Shown: positions 43,279-52,288 of the stretch, piece by piece | How positions within the stretch are numbered: position 1 is the stretch's first letter | Layout of the letters: each line of letters starts with the position of its first letter | Assembly: GCA_051870755.1 (NCBI GenBank) | Contig: JBJECE010000009.1 | Location: forward strand, 6,750-70,749 | DNA: 64,000 bases | Direction of reading: 5' to 3' | Source of the DNA: W0P28-013 sp051870755 | Lineage (GTDB): Bacteria > Bacteroidota > Bacteroidia > Bacteroidales > Paludibacteraceae | Program-made: the position numbers and the translations under genes | Notes under the pieces: model-generated | What the model saw: the letters and a program-made list of their open reading frames with translations, nothing else | Databases searched by the model: none | Told to the model about the DNA's origin: nothing

Positions 43279-44778
43279 TTATTTTACAATCACTTTGTGC
43301 GTGTCGTTGCCTGTTTTTACGATGTAGATGCCTTGTGGCAAGCAACCGTTTTTAGCCGTAACATCCAGTCCGGTTACATTAAAAATGCGCATGTCGGTGT
43401 CGCCATAGATGGTGTGGTCTTCTACCCATGGTATTATATAATGGGTGTCCGGGTTTGTCAAACCGGTTGTGGTACCTTTAGGCACGACGGTTATGGTAAA
43501 CGTTTTTTTGTTCGGGGTTTCGTAGCCGCTTTCTCCCGTACCAAATATGGATTGTACAGTTACAACGGCCTCGCCTTCGGCCAATGCTGTGATGTATCTG
43601 GAATTGATATCACTGATTATAATCGGGCAAAGTTCGCAAATTTTGGTGTAGCCCGGTATGCCGACAATAGCGTGGTATTCGTTTGGAATTTCGAATCCCA
43701 ATGTTGCATTAGACGATACCGTTCCCACAATTTGTACCGAATCGCCTACTTCGATGGTTGCTGCATCACGTTCCAACACTATTTCGTTGTGATATACGAA
43801 CGTGGTTTTGTATGTTTTGGAGTAAGGTAGATATTCCGCATTCCCTTCGTTCGATGCTGTTACAACCACTGTGCCTGCTTTTGTTCCGGTAAGTACATTA
43901 CCATTGAGCGTACCGCAGTCGGCTCCGTCCGTAATGGTGTAAGTCAGTGGCAGACCGGCCGGACTATTGACGGGGCCTACAGTTACTTGGTCGCCTACAT
44001 AGTGGTTGGTATAATCCGAGGTGCCTCCTCCTATGCCGCCACCGCCTTGCGATTTTTGTTTACCCGTGATGGTAACGGGAATAGTTATGTACACATTTTT
44101 TTGCCATTGGTTATCACATAATTTGATATAAGCGGTGGTTGTTCCGGCGGTCGTGATGGTGCCGCTTATGGTGATGGTTTCGGAACCGATTATCTTGGGT
44201 TCGCATAATAATGTTTTGTCGCCTGTTACGCCCGAATAAACTACATATATCGGTTTTTTGTCCGTATTCATAGTATTTTCGGCGAGTGAAGCGTAATTGA
44301 TAGTAATGGTTTGGGAAAATGTTTCGCCAACGTAATCCGAAATTGTTATTTCTGTTTTGTCCGCTTCAAGTTTTTGTATTTGACGAATGCGTATATTCCA
44401 AACGCTTGCCGACACTCCTCCACTAAAACTGGTAGGCTGGGTTTGTGAACTTGTGCTGTGCATTCTGATGGCAGTTGCTTGCGGGTCAATATTAAAAGCC
44501 GTTTTGCTGCAACAGACATATTCCCATGTTTCATTGATTCGTTGGAACCAATGGTGATAAGCTTGGTTTGTTCCACTATATGAGTATCCGCCGATTGTTA
44601 CATAATCGGCATAAAATGGTTTTGCATCAATCGTACTTCCCAGATAAATGGTTGGTTCGTTCAACGTGTATACACTTCCTTTCACGTATTCATATACATA
44701 AACATCGGTAAACAATGCCGCCATGGCGTAACCGGCAATAGTGATCGCCGCAAGCAACACAAAACATCTCTTTTTCAT
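43279..44778 (-). CDS. Secreted Ig-like protein with variant T9SS sorting tail
   Basis: 499 residues. Signal peptide MKKRCFVLLAAITIAGYAMAA. The middle has bacterial Ig-like stretches (LTYTITDGADCGTLNG, KAGTVVVTASNEGNAEYLPYS; AEGEAVVTVQSIFGTGESG) and a Gly-rich hinge. The C-terminus is MRIFNVTGLDVTAKNG followed by QGIYIVKTGNDTHKVIVK, the same sorting tail as in the next upstream gene and, more distantly, the 62344 gene. Probable surface or secreted protein of unknown binding partner. Downstream of and co-directional with the nuclease gene. Confidence 0.8.
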   Translation of the reverse strand: MKKRCFVLLAAITIAGYAMAALFTDVYVYEYVKGSVYTLNEPTIYLGSTIDAKPFYADYVTIGGYSYSGTNQAYHHWFQRINETWEYVCCSKTAFNIDPQATAIRMHSTSSQTQPTSFSGGVSASVWNIRIRQIQKLEADKTEITISDYVGETFSQTITINYASLAENTMNTDKKPIYVVYSGVTGDKTLLCEPKIIGSETITISGTITTAGTTTAYIKLCDNQWQKNVYITIPVTITGKQKSQGGGGIGGGTSDYTNHYVGDQVTVGPVNSPAGLPLTYTITDGADCGTLNGNVLTGTKAGTVVVTASNEGNAEYLPYSKTYKTTFVYHNEIVLERDAATIEVGDSVQIVGTVSSNATLGFEIPNEYHAIVGIPGYTKICELCPIIISDINSRYITALAEGEAVVTVQSIFGTGESGYETPNKKTFTITVVPKGTTTGLTNPDTHYIIPWVEDHTIYGDTDMRIFNVTGLDVTAKNGCLPQGIYIVKTGNDTHKVIVK

Positions 44779-44805
44779 ACTATTACAATGTTAATGGTTA
44801 ATACT

Positions 44806-46944
44806 CTATTTCACAATCACTTTGTGCGTTTGGTTGCCGATTTTTACGATGTAAACGCCGTTGAGCGATCCGTTTTGGGCGGTTACATCAATGCCGAGCA
44901 CGGTGTAGATGCGCATGTCGTCGGCACCGTAGATGCGCCCGTCGCGGCCGAAAACAATCGTTGTCGGCATGGTGGCGTTTTCGATGGCGGTCGAGGCTTC
45001 GCACACGGCGCTCAATGCCACATTTCTAATCTCCCAACACGACCCTTCGGCAGCCGTGGCAGCCACATATTTGAAGGCGAAGTGCATGTTTTTGGTCAAA
45101 AACTCTTTGGGAATATTGATGTTACCCGACTTGACAAACGTCCAATTCGTGCCTGTCGGATAGTTGGGAATGGTTACCTGTGTCCATGTGGCGGAGGCAG
45201 GTGCGCCTCCCTCGTAGTCGTTCGACAACCAAAGGGTTTGCATCGTGGTTTTGTTGGCGGCATTGCCTTTGTTTGCTGTGTGTTCGAATGTGAGCGTGGC
45301 TGCTTCGTGCTTGCTGAGATTAAAGGCAGGCGACACGAGCCAATCTTCGTTGTTGTCCGATGCCGTGCCGTCCATTCGGGCATACTGGTTGTTTGTATCG
45401 CAATACCAATCGTTCGTACCGCTCACATTTATCGAGGTAAAATCGCCTAACGACGAGGAGAATGTTTCGGAATAACTCATCGTTTCGCACTCGGTTGTCT
45501 CCTCTTCGCCGGATTCGGCATTGAGTTTCAAGCCGACAAGGTAAGGGTCGTGGTCGGAGTAGCGATAAGCGGAGTTGTATGCCGCATCGTCGCCACAACT
45601 TGTGCAGATGTGATACACAGCCGCGCCCGTTATCTGTGTCGCCATGGTGCTGTTGGCAAACACATGGTCGATGAGTTCGCCGCCACCGTAGCAATGCGAG
45701 AATGCCGCCGGATTGTAGATTAGGAGTTGCTCCTCGTAGCCGGCATCGACCAGAATTTGCAGCGGCTCTTCGCCTATTTCGCAGTTCAGGTCGCCCAAAA
45801 TCAAAATGTCGGGGTCGGCAGTGATGCTTGAAAGCGTAGCCAGCAAATCTTTTGCGTTTTTTGCGCGTGTGGCATTGCCTTGGTCTTCGGTTGTATCTTT
45901 GGCCTTGAAGTGGTTCATGCTCAACGTGAAACGTCCGCCCGAGGTCAAATCCTCGAACATCTGATAACGCATCGTGTATTTGTAATATATTTGCGACGAC
46001 GATGGTTTGTTGTTGCCGATGGGTTTCACTTTGTCTTTGCGGTAGATGAAGCCTGATTTTATGAATGTGTATCCATCTGAAATATAGTCGATTATGTAGT
46101 TGTATGGTTTGTCCTCGGTGCGCCCGTTGAGCGAGTCGGTAATCACCTGCAATGGCACTTCATTGGCTTCCAATTCGCACAAGGCGATGATGTCGGCGTT
46201 GGCAAAACGGAACACATCGACCATACGGCTTGTTTTGTCGGCAAGGCACGCTTCGTTGTCGCAGTCGCTGCGGTCGGTTTCGGTGTAGTGTATGAAGTAG
46301 TTGCGCACGTTTTGTGCCAGCACCACCAAGTCGGGTTCGCCAATGCTCGGCAGTGCAACGGGCAGTACAAGTCCTGTGCCCGATTCATTTGCGTTGCAAA
46401 CGGACGTGAGCGAAAAATTTTTCACTTCCCAACCCGGAACATCGCTGTCGGTGTTGTCGTAGTAGAACGCAATGCGCACGTTCGCTTGTCCCAAAAACGC
46501 GTCGGGCACTGCAATCGTGTTATCCACCCACGACCATTTTGTGCCGCTCCCGGCAAAAGTCATCTCCAAATCGGTCCAAGTGGCGGTGTGAACATCGCCG
46601 GCAAAGTCGGAGGAGATTTTCAGTTTGCATCGTTCGCTCCACGAGCCACTGCCAAACGCACAGGCGTGCGTAAAGGCAATGGATGCCGATTTCATGTCGC
46701 TCAAATCGAATGCCGGCGACACCAACCAATCTTCGTTCGTGCCATTGTTGAATCCGTTGATAACGGCACAAGCGTACGTTGTGTTTATCGACCACGAGGC
46801 TGTTCCTCCGTTGTCGTAAGCGGTAAACTCGCCCAAGTCCGTGGCAAACGACTCGTTGTAGGCGAGATTTTGGCACGTTGGTGCCGCTTGTGAATTGATC
46901 GCAAAAGCGATTGCCAAAAGCAAAAATAGGTGTTTCTGTTTCAT
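44806..46944 (-). CDS. Secreted EEP-fold nuclease/phosphatase with two choice-of-anchor J domains and sorting tail
   Basis: 712 residues from the ATG at 46944 (signal peptide ends near INSQAA); the longer frame to 47127 would begin in non-coding sequence. Order: anchor-J domain (about 25-190; NEDWLVSPAFDLSDM), an endonuclease/exonuclease/phosphatase domain (about 200-495) with ALCELEANEV (Glu), ILGDLNCE and SDHDPY, a second anchor-J domain (about 510-660; NEDWLVSPAFNLSKH), and the tail MRIYTVLGIDVTAQNG...GVYIVKIGNQTHKVIVK. The catalytic set suggests an active DNase or similar enzyme that acts outside the cell. Confidence 0.88.
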   Translation of the reverse strand: MKQKHLFLLLAIAFAINSQAAPTCQNLAYNESFATDLGEFTAYDNGGTASWSINTTYACAVINGFNNGTNEDWLVSPAFDLSDMKSASIAFTHACAFGSGSWSERCKLKISSDFAGDVHTATWTDLEMTFAGSGTKWSWVDNTIAVPDAFLGQANVRIAFYYDNTDSDVPGWEVKNFSLTSVCNANESGTGLVLPVALPSIGEPDLVVLAQNVRNYFIHYTETDRSDCDNEACLADKTSRMVDVFRFANADIIALCELEANEVPLQVITDSLNGRTEDKPYNYIIDYISDGYTFIKSGFIYRKDKVKPIGNNKPSSSQIYYKYTMRYQMFEDLTSGGRFTLSMNHFKAKDTTEDQGNATRAKNAKDLLATLSSITADPDILILGDLNCEIGEEPLQILVDAGYEEQLLIYNPAAFSHCYGGGELIDHVFANSTMATQITGAAVYHICTSCGDDAAYNSAYRYSDHDPYLVGLKLNAESGEEETTECETMSYSETFSSSLGDFTSINVSGTNDWYCDTNNQYARMDGTASDNNEDWLVSPAFNLSKHEAATLTFEHTANKGNAANKTTMQTLWLSNDYEGGAPASATWTQVTIPNYPTGTNWTFVKSGNINIPKEFLTKNMHFAFKYVAATAAEGSCWEIRNVALSAVCEASTAIENATMPTTIVFGRDGRIYGADDMRIYTVLGIDVTAQNGSLNGVYIVKIGNQTHKVIVK

Positions 46945-47210
46945 AGTTTTAGTATTGATTTGATTAAAATGATTAAAAAAGGCGTCAACTTTTTGCACTC
47001 TTTCCTGTGGGAAGGCTCTGGTATGCCTGTGATTGAGAAAAAAGAAAGCAAAAATGCTCAAGCCCCTTCTCGGAAACAAATTTTTGATTTGTTTGGAATA
47101 CCGATGAGGTTTCGACTTCTCAATCACTTATCGAAAATTTACCAGATTTCCCAAGTTCAAAAGTCGAATTATCAAAAAAAATATCGGGGAACACTTTCCC
47201 ATAATACGCT

Positions 47211-47219
47211 GCAAATGTA
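47211..47219 (-). promoter_or_regulatory. -7 promoter element upstream of the secreted nuclease (proximal)
   Basis: TACATTTGC on the minus strand matches TAnnTTTG, about 267 bp from the ATG at 46944. A long leader results if used. Confidence 0.4.
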
Positions 47220-47293
47220 CAGAAAATAACTGACAACCGCAAGCATTTTTCACACTTTTTTTGACAATTGACGCGGCATTTTGCTTTCGGTGT

Positions 47294-47302
47294 GCAAAGT
47301 TA
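47294..47302 (-). promoter_or_regulatory. -7 promoter element upstream of the secreted nuclease (distal)
   Basis: TAACTTTGC on the minus strand matches TAnnTTTG, about 350 bp upstream of the ATG at 46944. Confidence 0.4.
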
Positions 47303-47381
47303 GTTGTGCGCAGCGAATAATCATATAGACAAATCTTGATTTCGTCGGTATGATTATGCGGAAAATGTATTTTTTGTGAGG

Positions 47382-48743
47382 TCAGAATGGCAGCGGATAG
47401 CCGTTTGGGAATTTCTTTTTGATGCGGTAGCGTACGGTGTAAATCGATGCCGGCTCGACGTTGAATAGCGTGGCTATTTCGGTCGGTTTCAATCCGGCGA
47501 TGAAACACAGCATATAGCGTTTGTCCACAAGGCTCAAAGATTTGTGGGCGTCGTTAATTAGTGCTTCGGTCAGTGCGAGGTCGATTTTTTGCAGTCGTGG
47601 TGCCAGCGTGGGGAAGTCGTTCGACAGGTTTTGCACGATGGTCATCAGGGTGGTGTGTTGGGCTTGTTGTGTCATATCGGCTTCAACGGCGGCTTCGTAG
47701 CGTGTTTGTTCGCGGTTGAGGTGGCGCAGTATTCCGACGAGTGTGCCGAGTATTATAATTAGGATTAGTCCTGCTATCAGCCACCGCATTTCGTTGATAG
47801 TGTGGTCTTTTTTCTCGATGTTGTATTGTGCTTCCACTTCGTGTAAGGCGCGATTTTTCTCTATCGAGAAACGTTCGCTGTTGTTGTCGGTGTAGAGTTT
47901 TTGGTAGTGCAAGGCTTTGTCGGGTTGACCGATTGTTTCGTACAATTCTACCATGAAGGCGTAAGCTTCGCCGCGTTCGGTCAGTATGGCGTTTGGGCTC
48001 ATGGTTTCTACCGTATCGATGAGTGCGAGTACGGCGTTCATTTCGGCTTCGGCTTTGTCGTATTGTGCGTCGTACAGATAGAGCCATGCTTGTAGGTCGC
48101 GTATCGAGATGTCGCCTTGCAGTCGTTCCGAGCGCGTCAGGAAAGTTTGTGTGGTGTTGGCTTGGCGTGCTTTGTCCAGATAGCGGACGATGGAGTCGGT
48201 CGGGCGCGGGTCGTAGTACAGGTCGTACGATACGGCCACGTTGTAGTAGTTCCACACGGGATTCACTTTGCGTTGCTTCAGTTCGTCGTTTGTCATTTGT
48301 TCAAGGCAGACGATGGCGTGTTTGCCGTCGGTCATGGCTTGTTCGCGTGCAAGCGTGTCGCCGGTTTCTTCGAACAGACAGACGTTATACGTTTGCCGCA
48401 CCGACAGATAGTCGTATTGCAGGGCGCTGTTTGCGGGCGCGTATTGTTGCAGTTCGCGCATTTTGTGCAGTGTCTGCTGCATGCCGATGGTGTCGCGCTG
48501 GTTCAGGTACAGCGTGGCGATGTTGTAGTAGCACAGCGACACGCGTTCCCAATTTTTTTGCTTGGCGTATTGTTCCGAGAGTTTCAAAAAGCGTTTATCT
48601 GCTTCGGCCGTGTTGCCGGCAGCGAGTATCGTTTCGGCCTCGTCGAGTTGTCGTTCCAACTGTTCCGCGTCGGGCGCACAAGCCGTCAGGCACACCATGA
48701 GTGCGCTCCACACCAAAATGTATGTCGTGCTGAAGTGGCGCAT
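47382..48743 (-). CDS. TPR-containing, membrane-tethered HTH regulator (lipoprotein-like N-terminus)
   Basis: 453 residues. The N-terminus MRHFSTTYILVWSALMVCLTAC ends in a lipobox-like LTAC. TPR-like helices cover about 30-310 on the outer side, one membrane segment lies at about 322-343 (WLIAGLILIIILGTLVGIL), and a cytoplasmic part ends in a LuxR/sigma-like helix-turn-helix (KRYMLCFIAGLKPTEIATLFNVEPASIYTVRYRIKKKF). Such proteins are thought to link an extracytoplasmic signal to transcription. It is followed 3 bp upstream by rimM on the same strand. Confidence 0.82.
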   Translation of the reverse strand: MRHFSTTYILVWSALMVCLTACAPDAEQLERQLDEAETILAAGNTAEADKRFLKLSEQYAKQKNWERVSLCYYNIATLYLNQRDTIGMQQTLHKMRELQQYAPANSALQYDYLSVRQTYNVCLFEETGDTLAREQAMTDGKHAIVCLEQMTNDELKQRKVNPVWNYYNVAVSYDLYYDPRPTDSIVRYLDKARQANTTQTFLTRSERLQGDISIRDLQAWLYLYDAQYDKAEAEMNAVLALIDTVETMSPNAILTERGEAYAFMVELYETIGQPDKALHYQKLYTDNNSERFSIEKNRALHEVEAQYNIEKKDHTINEMRWLIAGLILIIILGTLVGILRHLNREQTRYEAAVEADMTQQAQHTTLMTIVQNLSNDFPTLAPRLQKIDLALTEALINDAHKSLSLVDKRYMLCFIAGLKPTEIATLFNVEPASIYTVRYRIKKKFPNGYPLPF

Positions 48744-48746
48744 CGG

Positions 48747-49244
48747 TTATAGCGATAGGAGTCCTTCGGGCAGGTTCATGTATAGCGTTTTTTTGTCGTG
48801 GTCGATGTCGTCGATGAATGTTTCGTTTATGGGAATGAGGCGTTCGCCTACGGCAAACAGGGCGTTGGCGGTGCTGTCGTCCACGGCGCTGATGGTGCCT
48901 ATCAGTCCCGCATGTTTATCGACGATGTCGAATCCAACGAAGTAGTCGATTGCCAAATGGTCGTTGTCGGCCACCAGCGTTTTTTTTACATAGATGGTTT
49001 TGCCGCACAAGGCGCGCGCCGCCTGCTCGTCGTCGATGTCGTCTATTTTGACAAGGGTTGTGGTGTCGTTTTTGTAGCGATACGATTCGATGAAGAACGG
49101 GACAAAAATGGCATCCATTTCGAACACGAAGTAGGTGCATTGGTCGAGGTCGAACTCCGTGTCGAATGTGCACGCCAATTCGCCATGCACGCCGTGTGTG
49201 CGTGTGGTTTTGCCTACGGCAGCGATGTCGGCTTCGGTAATCAT
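48747..49244 (-). CDS. rimM: Ribosome maturation factor RimM
   Basis: 165 residues. N-terminal RimM domain with VGKTTRTHGVHGELACTFDTEFD and a C-terminal PRC-barrel (YFVGFDIVDKHAGLIGTISAVDD, ERLIPINETFIDDID). Needed for 16S rRNA processing and 30S head assembly. Its ATG overlaps the TGA of lgt as ATGA, so it is translated from the lgt mRNA. This order is not the usual rimM-trmD pair. Confidence 0.95.
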   Translation of the reverse strand: MITEADIAAVGKTTRTHGVHGELACTFDTEFDLDQCTYFVFEMDAIFVPFFIESYRYKNDTTTLVKIDDIDDEQAARALCGKTIYVKKTLVADNDHLAIDYFVGFDIVDKHAGLIGTISAVDDSTANALFAVGERLIPINETFIDDIDHDKKTLYMNLPEGLLSL

Positions 49245-50143
49245 TTTTGTTTGTTTTTAGCCGGTTCGGCGGGCAGTATAAACTCGCGTTTGCCTTTTTT
49301 CAGCGCATAGACGATGAGCGTGATGCCCAAAATGACGAACGGCACGCTGAGCCATTGCCCCATGTTAAACATCATGTCGGCCTCGAATGCCGATTGGTCG
49401 TTTTTCAGCAACTCGATTATCTGGCGCGAGAGGAATATGCCTGTAAATCCGATGCCGGTGAGCAGACCGCAGTATTTGCCGCCATCTTTTTTCCAATAGA
49501 GCCACAACAGCAGCACGGCCACTATCAGGTAGGCGCCCGCTTCGTAGAGTTGGGTGGGGTGGCAGGGCAGCCATTCCGACGACGGACAGCACAGTTGAGG
49601 TGCCGGACAAGCCACAAAGTCATCGACAGTGCCGCAGAATTGTTTGTCGCCGCGCAGGAATACAAATCCCCACGGCATGTTGGTCGGTGTGCCGTAAATT
49701 TCGCTATTCATCAGGTTGCCGAGGCGAATCATGCACGCCACGGGTGCGCAGCCTATGAACAGACGGTCGCCCAACCACCACATCGGTTGTTTGGTCATGT
49801 ATTTCGACAGCAGCCAGCAGCACAATACGATGGCAATGGCGCCACCATGGCTGGCCAAACCGCCGTGCCATATTTTTGGTATTTCGGAGAGGTTTTGGCT
49901 GTAGTAATCCCAATCGTAGAAAAACACATGCCCGAGGCGCGACCCGACGATGACGGACACCACCATCCAGATGAAAACTTTATCAACCCACGAATCGGGC
50001 GCACCATCGTGTTTGAACGTCTGCCCGATAAGCGTGATGCCCAAAAAGAATCCGAGCGCATACAACAAGCCGTACCAACGTATCGACAACGCACCGATCG
50101 AAAAAATCACGGGGTCGGCATTCCAAATAATACTTAACAACAT
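49241..50143 (-). CDS. lgt: Prolipoprotein diacylglyceryl transferase
   Basis: 300 residues from the ATG at 50143. Multi-pass inner-membrane enzyme that adds diacylglycerol to lipobox cysteines. Visible signatures: IRWYGLLYALGFFLG, HGGLASHGGAIAIVL, and IRLGNLMNSEIYGTPT (family signature), and late HPTQLYEAGAYL. The periplasmic loop between the signature and HPTQLYE has an insertion FCGTVDDFVACPAPQLCC with several cysteines. It processes the numerous lipoproteins of this window. Divergent from acpP. Confidence 0.95.
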   Translation of the reverse strand: MLLSIIWNADPVIFSIGALSIRWYGLLYALGFFLGITLIGQTFKHDGAPDSWVDKVFIWMVVSVIVGSRLGHVFFYDWDYYSQNLSEIPKIWHGGLASHGGAIAIVLCCWLLSKYMTKQPMWWLGDRLFIGCAPVACMIRLGNLMNSEIYGTPTNMPWGFVFLRGDKQFCGTVDDFVACPAPQLCCPSSEWLPCHPTQLYEAGAYLIVAVLLLWLYWKKDGGKYCGLLTGIGFTGIFLSRQIIELLKNDQSAFEADMMFNMGQWLSVPFVILGITLIVYALKKGKREFILPAEPAKNKQK

Positions 50144-50166
50144 GATATTTGATAAATTTTTGCCGA

Positions 50167-50174
50167 CAAAGTTA
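50167..50174 (-). promoter_or_regulatory. -7 promoter element of lgt-rimM
   Basis: TAACTTTG on the minus strand matches TAnnTTTG, 23 bp upstream of the ATG at 50143. Confidence 0.55.
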
Positions 50175-50367
50175 CGCATTTTATTCCAAAAACGACCGTT
50201 TTGGCCGACTTTTTGCATGTATTTTTGTCGAAATACAGTGTCAATAGTACTTTTTTGTGTTCGTTTTGTAATATTCGCGTTGCACTTAGTTGCTGATTAT
50301 CAGGGCGTTTTTGTACGGTTTGTTAAATTTGTGGGTTGAAAAGTGTGTCTTATTCAAAAAAAAGTCG

Positions 50368-50376
50368 TACCTTTGC
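50368..50376 (+). promoter_or_regulatory. -7 promoter element of acpP-fabF
   Basis: TACCTTTGC matches TAnnTTTG, 56 bp upstream of the acpP ATG at 50433. Confidence 0.6.
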
Positions 50377-50432
50377 GCCGATTTTCGGATCAACAAACAA
50401 TAAACCAATTTATCAATTAAAATTTTTACATT

Positions 50433-50669
50433 ATGTCTGAAGTAGAAGAAAAGGTAAAAGCGATAATTGTGGAGAAATTGGGCGTAAACGCATCGTTGGT
50501 AACGAACGAAGCCAGTTTCACAGCCGACCTTGGTGCCGATTCGCTTGATACGGTTGAGTTAATCATGGAGTTTGAAAAAGAGTTCAACATTCAAATTCCG
50601 GAAGAAACAGCTGAAAAAATCGCCACCGTTGGCGATGCAGTTGCTCAAATCGAAGCCGCAGTAGCTTAA
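50433..50669 (+). CDS. acpP: Acyl carrier protein
   Basis: 78 residues, standard size. The phosphopantetheine attachment motif GADSLDTVELIM places the modified serine at about residue 38. Acidic helical protein that carries acyl chains in fatty acid synthesis. First of a two-gene operon with fabF, 22 bp apart, the classical pairing. Confidence 0.98.
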   Translation: MSEVEEKVKAIIVEKLGVNASLVTNEASFTADLGADSLDTVELIMEFEKEFNIQIPEETAEKIATVGDAVAQIEAAVA

Positions 50670-50691
50670 AATTTCGCATTATCCCCTTTTT

Positions 50692-51951
50692 ATGGAATTA
50701 AAACGAGTTGTAGTAACAGGCCTTGGCGCTGTTACACCGCTTGGTAATACTGTCCCCGATTTGTGGGACAGTGTTGTTAATGGCCGCAGCGGTGCAACCC
50801 CCATCACGCTCTTCGACGCGTCGAAACTTAAGGTGCAATTTGCTTGCGAAGTCAAAAATTTCGACCCGTTGCAGTTTATCGACCGCAAGGAGGCGCGTAA
50901 GATGGATCGGTTTGCACAAATGTCGATGGTGGCGGCCGACGAGGCCATTGCCGATGCCCATTTCGACCTGGAGCATACCGATTTGGATCGTGTGGGCGTG
51001 GTGTTTGGCGTCGGTACCGGCGGTCTGAAAAGTTTTGAAGAAGAAGTCATCGACTACGCAGCCATTCGCGATACCATCGGGCCGCGTTTCAATCCGTTCT
51101 TGATCCCGAAGTTTGTGCCCGACATGGCGCCGGGGCTCATCTCTATCAAATATGGATTCCGGGGACCGAATTTTGCCACTGCGGCGGCTTGCGCCTCGTC
51201 GAACCATGCCATAGCCGAAGCGTTCAACCAGATTCGTTTGCACAAGGCCGACATCATGGTGGTGGGCGGTGCCGAAGCGGCCGTAACGGCCTGTGGCATT
51301 GGCGGATTCTGCGCCATGCACGCCTTATCGACACGCAACGATACGCCCGAAACGGCATCGCGCCCATTCAGCAAAAGCCGCGATGGATTTGTGCTGGGCG
51401 AAGGCAGTTCGGTGTTGGTGCTCGAGGAGTACGAACATGCGGTGGCGCGCGGCGCGAAAATTTATGCCGAGTTGGCCGGATGCGGATTGAGCGCCGATGC
51501 CTATCACATGACGGCGCCCGACCCCGACGGTCGTGGTGCGGCGCTGGTGATGCGCAACGCGCTGGCCGATGCCGAAATGCAGGTCGAGGAGATCGATTAC
51601 ATCAATCTGCATGGCACTTCGACGCCGTTGGGCGATGTGGCCGAAATGCGTGCCGTGAAAGAGGTGTTTGGCGATTGGGCTTACAAGATGAATCTGAGCG
51701 CTACCAAGTCGATGACAGGCCATTTGTTGGGCGGCGCCGGCGCTTTGGAGGCGGTTATCAGCGTGTTGGCTTTGCAGCACGATATAGTGCCGCCAACAAT
51801 CAATTTTGACGAAAATGACAAAGACCCCGATGTCGATTACGACCTGAATTTTACCTTCAACAAAGCACAGAAACGCCCATTGCGCGCCGTGCTGTCGAAC
51901 ACGTTTGGTTTCGGCGGTCATAATGCGGCAGCTATTTTCCGCAAAATTTAA
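50692..51951 (+). CDS. fabF: Beta-ketoacyl-ACP synthase II
   Basis: 419 residues. Condensing enzyme of fatty acid elongation. The Cys-His-His triad is seen in AAACASSNHAIAEAF (Cys), NLHGTSTPLGD (His) and TKSMTGHLLGGAGALE (His), and the N-terminus VVVTGLGAVTPLGN and C-terminal NTFGFGGHNAAAIF are typical. Downstream lies a terminator. Confidence 0.98.
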   Translation: MELKRVVVTGLGAVTPLGNTVPDLWDSVVNGRSGATPITLFDASKLKVQFACEVKNFDPLQFIDRKEARKMDRFAQMSMVAADEAIADAHFDLEHTDLDRVGVVFGVGTGGLKSFEEEVIDYAAIRDTIGPRFNPFLIPKFVPDMAPGLISIKYGFRGPNFATAAACASSNHAIAEAFNQIRLHKADIMVVGGAEAAVTACGIGGFCAMHALSTRNDTPETASRPFSKSRDGFVLGEGSSVLVLEEYEHAVARGAKIYAELAGCGLSADAYHMTAPDPDGRGAALVMRNALADAEMQVEEIDYINLHGTSTPLGDVAEMRAVKEVFGDWAYKMNLSATKSMTGHLLGGAGALEAVISVLALQHDIVPPTINFDENDKDPDVDYDLNFTFNKAQKRPLRAVLSNTFGFGGHNAAAIFRKI

Positions 51952-51972
51952 TCAGTTGCTGTCATAAATGTT

Positions 51973-52003
51973 AAAAAGACGTCCTTAAGGGCGTCTTTTT
52001 TTG
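51973..52003 (+). terminator. Intrinsic terminator after fabF
   Basis: GACGTCC pairs with GGGCGTC (one G-U pair) across a TTAA loop, flanked by A5 and T7. It lies 22 bp past the fabF stop. A further small hairpin, AGGCGC/GCGCCT, lies at 52059-52079. Confidence 0.85.
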
Positions 52004-52098
52004 TTTGTACGGGCGAAATGTTTTTTTTTCGCTTCCGCTGCTTGTTGCTACTTTTTCTAGGCGCTTTCCGAAGGCGCCTGCCGCACATTTGTACGGCT

Positions 52099-52236
52099 AA
52101 AAATAAAAGGTCGTTTTTATTGTGCTATCTCGGGAACGACCGCTGTTTCTTAATTCTTTATAAGTTCGACTAATTGCTTATTTAATTATAAATCAGTATC
52201 TTATAAAAAAACTAAAAGTTGTGTGTTTGATAAGCG
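52099..52236 (-). ncRNA. Small RNA candidate, about 140 nt
   Basis: A minus-strand -7 element TACCTTTGC at 52241-52249 would start a transcript near 52236. It ends in a terminator at 52109-52141 (GGTCGTT paired with AACGACC) followed by a T-rich tail at 52099-52108. No open frame of significance lies within it. It ends head-to-head with the fabF terminator and begins just ahead of the XRE gene, antisense to its leader. Confidence 0.5.
52104..52142 (-). terminator. Terminator of the small RNA candidate
   Basis: Seven-base-pair stem GGTCGTT/AACGACC with an 18-base loop, then TTTTATTTTT on the minus strand. No minus-strand gene other than the proposed RNA would need it. Confidence 0.6.
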
Positions 52237-52240
52237 CCCT

Positions 52241-52249
52241 GCAAAGGTA
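52241..52249 (-). promoter_or_regulatory. -7 promoter element of the small RNA candidate
   Basis: TACCTTTGC on the minus strand, an exact TAnnTTTG match, with no coding gene downstream on that strand before the terminator. Confidence 0.5.
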
Positions 52250-52288
52250 CGTCTTTTATTTTGTATTTACAAACTTTTTCTAAAAAAA

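Larger units (their letters stand above)
46945..47381. other. Intergenic region between the secreted nuclease and the HTH regulator
   Basis: About 437 bp without a supported gene. On the minus strand two -7 elements are present, TACATTTGC at 47211-47219 and TAACTTTGC at 47294-47302, which would drive the nuclease with long leaders. The open frame continuing upstream of the nuclease start is judged non-coding because it precedes a clear signal peptide. Confidence 0.6.
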
